NCBI GenBank assembly: GCA_021788095.1
Contig: JAJYLB010000037.1
Coordinates: 1-36,016 of the forward strand
Length of the DNA: 36,016 nucleotides
Direction: 5' to 3'
Source: Acidobacteriota bacterium
GTDB lineage: Bacteria > Acidobacteriota > Terriglobia > Acidiferrales > UBA7541
Shown: positions 32,774 to 36,016 of the stretch, one piece after another
Layout: each line of letters opens with the position of its first letter
Numbering within the stretch: the stretch's first letter is position 1
Notes under the pieces: model-generated
Database searches by the model: none
Told to the model about the DNA's origin: nothing
The model's input: the letters and a program-made list of their open reading frames with translations, nothing else
Translations under genes and position numbers: made by a program

Positions 32774-32876
32774 GTAGCACAGGCATTCCTGCCTGTGCGC
32801 TTTTAAGGCGACGCGCGCCGAAAAGCGCACAGCCAGGTCCCGAATCCCGAACGTTCGGGACGGGAGGCTGTGCCAC
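32774..32876. repeat. GTAGCACAGG-type dispersed repeat, copy 2
   Basis: It starts GTAGCACAGGCATTCCTGCC and ends GGCTGTGCCAC, with an inner inverted repeat CCCGAACGTTCGGG. It is closely similar to 13069-13167. This intact copy shows the sequence that the right-edge insertion sequence interrupted (35887-35904). Confidence 0.8.
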
Positions 32877-33054
32877 TCGCCACCAAGCGCTGGCCTCCCG
32901 TTTTCGCAGGAATGGTCGGGAGCGTGCGCCGTCGCTCCAATTCTTTCGGTCGGGATCCTGGCCCCATACTGAGCGGGTAAATCGCCAGGAAATATGCGAG
33001 ACTCTCCGGTGGGCCGTATCCGGCCAGGGCGTGCAGGCGGGGGCAGGAGGCGGA

Positions 33055-35832
33055 ATGAAGGATCTCTGGCGAGACGTTCGGATGGGCGTGCGCTCGCTTT
33101 CGAAGAGCCCCGGCTTCACGATTGTCGCATTGCTGACCCTCGCGCTAGGCATCGGCGCGAATACCGCTATCTTTAGCGCGGTCGATCGCCTTCTCCTTCA
33201 TCCCCTGCCCTATCCGCGGCCTGATCGGATCGTTTCGATTTCGCGCACCGGCAGCCTGCGCGTGCCGAAACGGACCGCAATCCCTGCCGGCAGAAATGCG
33301 CCGGCACTGCTTCGCTCGACCACTCAGCCGGCGCCGGGCGCTCGGCCGCGTCCGAAAGAGAAAGCTCTCCCAGCGCCCAGTCACGAGCGCGCGATGGGAA
33401 GTGGTCCCGCTCCTTCCCCTGGAGGTAAAGGCGAAATCTTCTTCGGCCGGATCCTGCCCGGCCAGCCTGCTCCCGCTCCTCCTGCAGGCAGCAAACAGCC
33501 CGTCGCCGAAGGCTCACTGCCCGCGGTGAAACAGGGGTTCGCGCCCTCCCGGGCGCCGCGCGGCCCCGTCCGGCAGCGCACGATCGTAAATGAGTCACGC
33601 GCAAGTCAGGGAAACAAACGGCTGATCATGGGTTTTTCCTATCCTGACTTCGAGGACTTGCGCGGCCAGGTAACCGCTTTCGAGGAAGTCGCCGCATTCC
33701 ATCCTGGTCGGGTCACGCTCACCCAGCGCGGGCAGGCCGCTTCGCTCTCAGAGGTTGTGTCCAGTGCGTCCCTCTTCCGGCTCTTGCGGGCGCAGCCCAT
33801 TCTCGGCCGCCTTTACACTTCCCGAGACGACCGGGAAGGCGCGGCGCCGGTCGCGGTAATCGGCGAAGGTCTCTGGCGCGCACGTTTTAGCGCCAGCGCG
33901 ACCGCGCTCGGCCAAACCATCGAGCTGGACAGTCACGCCTATACCGTCATCGGCGTTTTACCGGCAAAGATCCAGTTCCCGCCACTGGCTTCCCCAGCCG
34001 ACGTCTGGATACCGCTAGTCTCCGAACCCGATGCGGAACTCGCAACGGCACGGCATGCGCGCGGCCTCATGTATTTGCAGGTGCTGGGCAGGCTGAAGGC
34101 CGGCGTCAGCCTCGAGCAGGCCAACGCCCAGTTAGCCACCATCGCCGATAGGCTCACCCGGAGCTACCCGCTGGAACCGGCCTCCGGAATGAGCGCCGTG
34201 CCGCTCGCGGAGCAGCTTGTTAAGGATTATCGGCTCGGCTTGCTCGTTTTGCTCGCGGCCGTGGGGCTGGTGCTGCTCATCGCCTGCGTGAACGTGGCGA
34301 ATCTTCTGCTGGCGCGCGCGACGATCCGCGAGCGCGAGTTGGCGTTGCGTCTCGCTCTTGGCTCGGGCCGCGCGGGAATCGTCCGCCGGATGCTCGTCGA
34401 AAGCATCGAGCTGTCCGTGGCTGGCGGCGCCCTGGGCGTCTTCTTGGCCTATCTGGCCGTAGCCGTCTTCGAAGCACATCTGCCGCCCATGCTTCGCCAA
34501 TTTCACGGCGTTTCCGTGAACGGGTCGGTGCTGGGATTCGCCGCTGCGGTTTCGATGGCCGCGGGAATCGTGATTGGTTTTCTTCCCGCCTGGCGGCTCT
34601 CCGATCTCCGCGTCAGCGAAACCTTGAAGCAATCCGGCGGAGGGCCGGGCGCAGATCGAGGCAAGGGCCGCCTGCGCGAAGCGCTCGTGATGCTCGAGGT
34701 GGCGCTCGCCGTCATTCTGCTCGCCGGGGCGGGCCTGCTGCTCCGCAGCTTTGGCAAGCTCGTAGCCGTGCCCCTGGGCTTCCAGCCGCAAGGGGTGCTG
34801 ATGGCCCAGACGAACCTGTCCGCGGCCGGCTACAAGAATCAGGGGGAGTGGACGTCATTCGTCCAGACCGCGCTCGATCGTTTGCGCGCGCAGCCTGGCG
34901 TTCTCATCGCCGCGGCCGCAACGGCCCCGCCCATGAGCGGAATGCGCATGATGTTCACCTTCTCGATTCCCGGGCAGCCGCTTCCACCAGACCAGATTCC
35001 AACAACCGATTTTCGCGCCGTTTCTCCCGGTTATTTCGGTCTGATGCGCATTCCCCTGCTCCGCGGCAGGACCTTTGCCGATGCCGATACGCCAAGCTCG
35101 GCCCGCGTCTGCGTTGTGGACCAGGCGTTCGTCGCGCGCTATTTCCCGAATCTCGATCCGCTGGCGCAGCAGATCGTTACCGGCATGCCCTCAGCCCCTT
35201 GCCAAGTCGTGGGCGTCGTCGGCAACACGGTCGCAACCACCCTGAGCGCCGCGCCCAGCCCTACGATCTATCTCCCGTTCCAACAATCGCCGTTCTTCGC
35301 TCCCAGCTTCCTGGTGCGCACGGCGGGAAGCCCGGCCGTCCTGATCCCCGCGATGCGCGAGCAGATCCAGTCCCTGAACTCGTCGCTGCCCGTTCTGCCT
35401 GTCCCACTCACGACCCTGGTTGCCGGCTCCGTCGAGCAGGCGAGACTCCGCACCGAACTCGTCGCCGTCTTCGCGCTGCTCACCATCCTGCTCGCGGCAG
35501 TTGGCGTTTCGGGTGTGCTCGGCTATTCGGTAACGCGCCGCACGCAGGAAATCGGCGTTCGCATGGCTTTGGGCGCCACGCCCGGGGAAGTGGTTGGCTT
35601 GGTGTTGCGGGAAGGTCTGTTCCTGGTTGGCGTTGGCGCCGCTGTGGGGTTGGCGGGAGCGTTGGGGCTCACGCGCCTTCTGGCCAGCTTGATGTTCCAC
35701 GTCAGTCCAGCCGATCTGCTGACGTACGTAACTGTCTCGCTCGTTCTGCTGGCTGTCGCGCTCCTCGCCTGCGCCTTGCCCGCGCTCCGCGCCGCCCGCG
35801 TCGATCCCACCGTGGCCCTGCGCTACGAGTGA
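33055..35832 (+). CDS. Acidobacterial duplicated orphan permease (ADOP, MacB/FtsX type) with N-terminal insertion
   Basis: This 925-aa membrane protein has two FtsX/MacB-like permease halves. The N-terminus [22 protein letters not shown] and the first helix [21 protein letters not shown] are typical ADOP. Core helices sit around [27 protein letters not shown] and in the C-terminal triplet including [22 protein letters not shown] and the final [13 protein letters not shown] genes usually lack a paired ATPase, and none is seen here. AGGAGG (33045-33050) supports ATG 33055. About 125 residues (64-190), rich in Pro, Ala and Arg, separate PDRIVSIS from [12 protein letters not shown], where about 15-20 are usual. 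Function is unknown; export of lipid or peptide is a guess from MacB. Confidence 0.9.
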   Translation: MKDLWRDVRMGVRSLSKSPGFTIVALLTLALGIGANTAIFSAVDRLLLHPLPYPRPDRIVSISRTGSLRVPKRTAIPAGRNAPALLRSTTQPAPGARPRPKEKALPAPSHERAMGSGPAPSPGGKGEIFFGRILPGQPAPAPPAGSKQPVAEGSLPAVKQGFAPSRAPRGPVRQRTIVNESRASQGNKRLIMGFSYPDFEDLRGQVTAFEEVAAFHPGRVTLTQRGQAASLSEVVSSASLFRLLRAQPILGRLYTSRDDREGAAPVAVIGEGLWRARFSASATALGQTIELDSHAYTVIGVLPAKIQFPPLASPADVWIPLVSEPDAELATARHARGLMYLQVLGRLKAGVSLEQANAQLATIADRLTRSYPLEPASGMSAVPLAEQLVKDYRLGLLVLLAAVGLVLLIACVNVANLLLARATIRERELALRLALGSGRAGIVRRMLVESIELSVAGGALGVFLAYLAVAVFEAHLPPMLRQFHGVSVNGSVLGFAAAVSMAAGIVIGFLPAWRLSDLRVSETLKQSGGGPGADRGKGRLREALVMLEVALAVILLAGAGLLLRSFGKLVAVPLGFQPQGVLMAQTNLSAAGYKNQGEWTSFVQTALDRLRAQPGVLIAAAATAPPMSGMRMMFTFSIPGQPLPPDQIPTTDFRAVSPGYFGLMRIPLLRGRTFADADTPSSARVCVVDQAFVARYFPNLDPLAQQIVTGMPSAPCQVVGVVGNTVATTLSAAPSPTIYLPFQQSPFFAPSFLVRTAGSPAVLIPAMREQIQSLNSSLPVLPVPLTTLVAGSVEQARLRTELVAVFALLTILLAAVGVSGVLGYSVTRRTQEIGVRMALGATPGEVVGLVLREGLFLVGVGAAVGLAGALGLTRLLASLMFHVSPADLLTYVTVSLVLLAVALLACALPALRAARVDPTVALRYE

Positions 35833-35886
35833 CTCGTCTGGCCCGTGATCCGTGACTCGTGGCCCGTGGCTCGTGATCCGCGGGGA

Positions 35887-35904
35887 GTAGCACAGGCATT
35901 CCTG
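35887..35904 (+). repeat. GTAGCACAGG-type dispersed repeat, copy 3, truncated by insertion
   Basis: GTAGCACAGGCATTCCTG matches the first 18 bases of the copy at 32774 exactly. After this the sequence diverges (ATCTCATAACG) and leads into the IS110-type element. Confidence 0.75.
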
Positions 35905-35931
35905 ATCTCATAACGCGGCCGGCTCCTCGCG

Positions 35932-35969
35932 CCCGGGTAGACTTGGTTGCATTCCGACCAAGGCTCGGG
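35932..35969 (+). ncRNA. Candidate bridge-RNA target-binding loop of the IS110 element
   Basis: Stem CCCGGG / CTCGGG (35932-35937 with 35964-35969, one G-U pair), a small internal loop, stem CTTGGT / ACCAAG (35942-35947 with 35957-35962), and a 9-nt loop TGCATTCCG. The loop contains GCATTCC, identical to the interrupted repeat at 35896-35902. Bridge RNAs of IS110 elements carry such guides. The 80-bp left end is short for a complete bridge RNA. Confidence 0.4.
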
Positions 35970-35985
35970 AGAAAGGAGCCGGGCC

Positions 35986-36016
35986 ATGTGGATTATAGGC
36001 TGTGATTTGCACACAC
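35986..36016 (+). CDS. IS110-family transposase, N-terminal fragment (truncated by window edge)
   Basis: Only ten residues are visible, MWIIGCDLHT, from ATG 35986 with AGGAG 7 nt upstream. The start GCD-x-H is the usual N-terminus of IS110-family DEDD transposases (for example proteins beginning MxxIGCDFH). The rest of the gene is outside the window, so the call depends on this short match and the context. Confidence 0.65.
   Translation, partial: MWIIGCDLHT

Larger units (their letters stand above)
32429..33054. other. Repeat-filled divergent intergenic region
   Basis: This is a 626-bp gap between the M61 gene (minus) and the ADOP gene (plus). It contains at least three distinct palindromic repeats (32521-32571, 32632-32658, 32774-32876). 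The reading frame of the permease is open upstream through part of it, but nothing protein-like was seen. Promoters for both genes must lie here; none was clear. Confidence 0.5.
35904..36016 (+). mobile_element. Left end of an IS110-family insertion sequence (runs off the window)
   Basis: The transposase start at 35986, the abrupt break of a dispersed repeat just after CATTCCT (CT at 35902-35903 would be the crossover dinucleotide), and about 80 bp of non-coding left end agree with an IS110 element. No terminal inverted repeat is expected in this family. The right end lies outside the window. Confidence 0.65.

Noticed and set aside
1..36016. tRNA or rRNA genes
   Set aside because: No cloverleaf with a GTTCGAATC-like T arm and no rRNA-like segment was recognised by eye; a tRNAscan run would settle it.

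Overview
This is a GC-rich chromosomal window that most likely comes from the phylum Acidobacteriota. Two protein families that are largely diagnostic of that phylum are present: a VWFA-related acidobacterial protein (TIGR03436 type, 19551-21389) and an acidobacterial duplicated orphan permease (ADOP, TIGR03434 type, 33055-35832). Several families of palindromic intergenic repeats (CCACGGAGG..., GTAGCACAGG..., GTCGGAGC-TTCA-GCTCCGAC, GGCGCGACGCA-TGCGTCGCGCC) fit the same assignment, which rests on recall of the families and not on a search.

Layout. 1-2.8 kb: a NiCoT-type Ni/Co permease, a DUF6159-type membrane protein and a convergent DoxX-like protein. 3.2-6.2 kb: a tight three-gene + strand operon with two paralogous secreted cupredoxin-like proteins (amicyanin-like Cys-x2-His-x2-Met copper site) flanking a monoheme cytochrome fused to an outer-membrane beta barrel (Cyc2-like). 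This is a good candidate for an electron conduit across the outer membrane. 6.3-11.6 kb: a polytopic membrane protein fused to a GH113-like TIM barrel, a nested-repeat island, and a tandem pair of secreted Ntn-hydrolases of the phospholipase-B-like/C45 type. 11.7-15.9 kb: a SnoaL/DUF4440-like secreted protein, two class I methyltransferases, a probable 6S RNA behind a near-consensus sigma-70 promoter, and an MFS transporter.

15.8-22.5 kb (minus strand): a 1043-aa Asp-box (BNR) propeller protein, a 3-prime fragment of a duplicated malate dehydrogenase gene, the acidobacterial VWFA protein, a 95-aa secreted six-cysteine knottin-like protein and a CGEC thioredoxin-fold protein. 22.8-27.1 kb (minus strand): a decayed hicB-like remnant, mdh, icd, a two-domain protein disulfide oxidoreductase whose second active site is TGA-Pro-Tyr-Cys with a SECIS-like hairpin directly downstream (probable selenoprotein), and a DUF3617 protein. 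27.4-32.4 kb (minus strand): feoB and feoA with a TTGA overlap, a PlsC-type acyltransferase and an M61 PDZ peptidase with directly abutting reading frames. 32.4-36.0 kb: a repeat island, the ADOP permease with an unusual in-frame insertion, and at the right edge the left end of an IS110-family element inserted into one of the dispersed repeats.

The strongest leads are the selenocysteine PDO (25793-26464), the Cyc2-like/cupredoxin operon (3212-6235), and the IS110 left end (35904-36016), where a hairpin loop repeats the 7-nt sequence GCATTCC of its own insertion site, as a bridge-RNA guide would. All calls come from reading the sequence; no database search or folding program was run.
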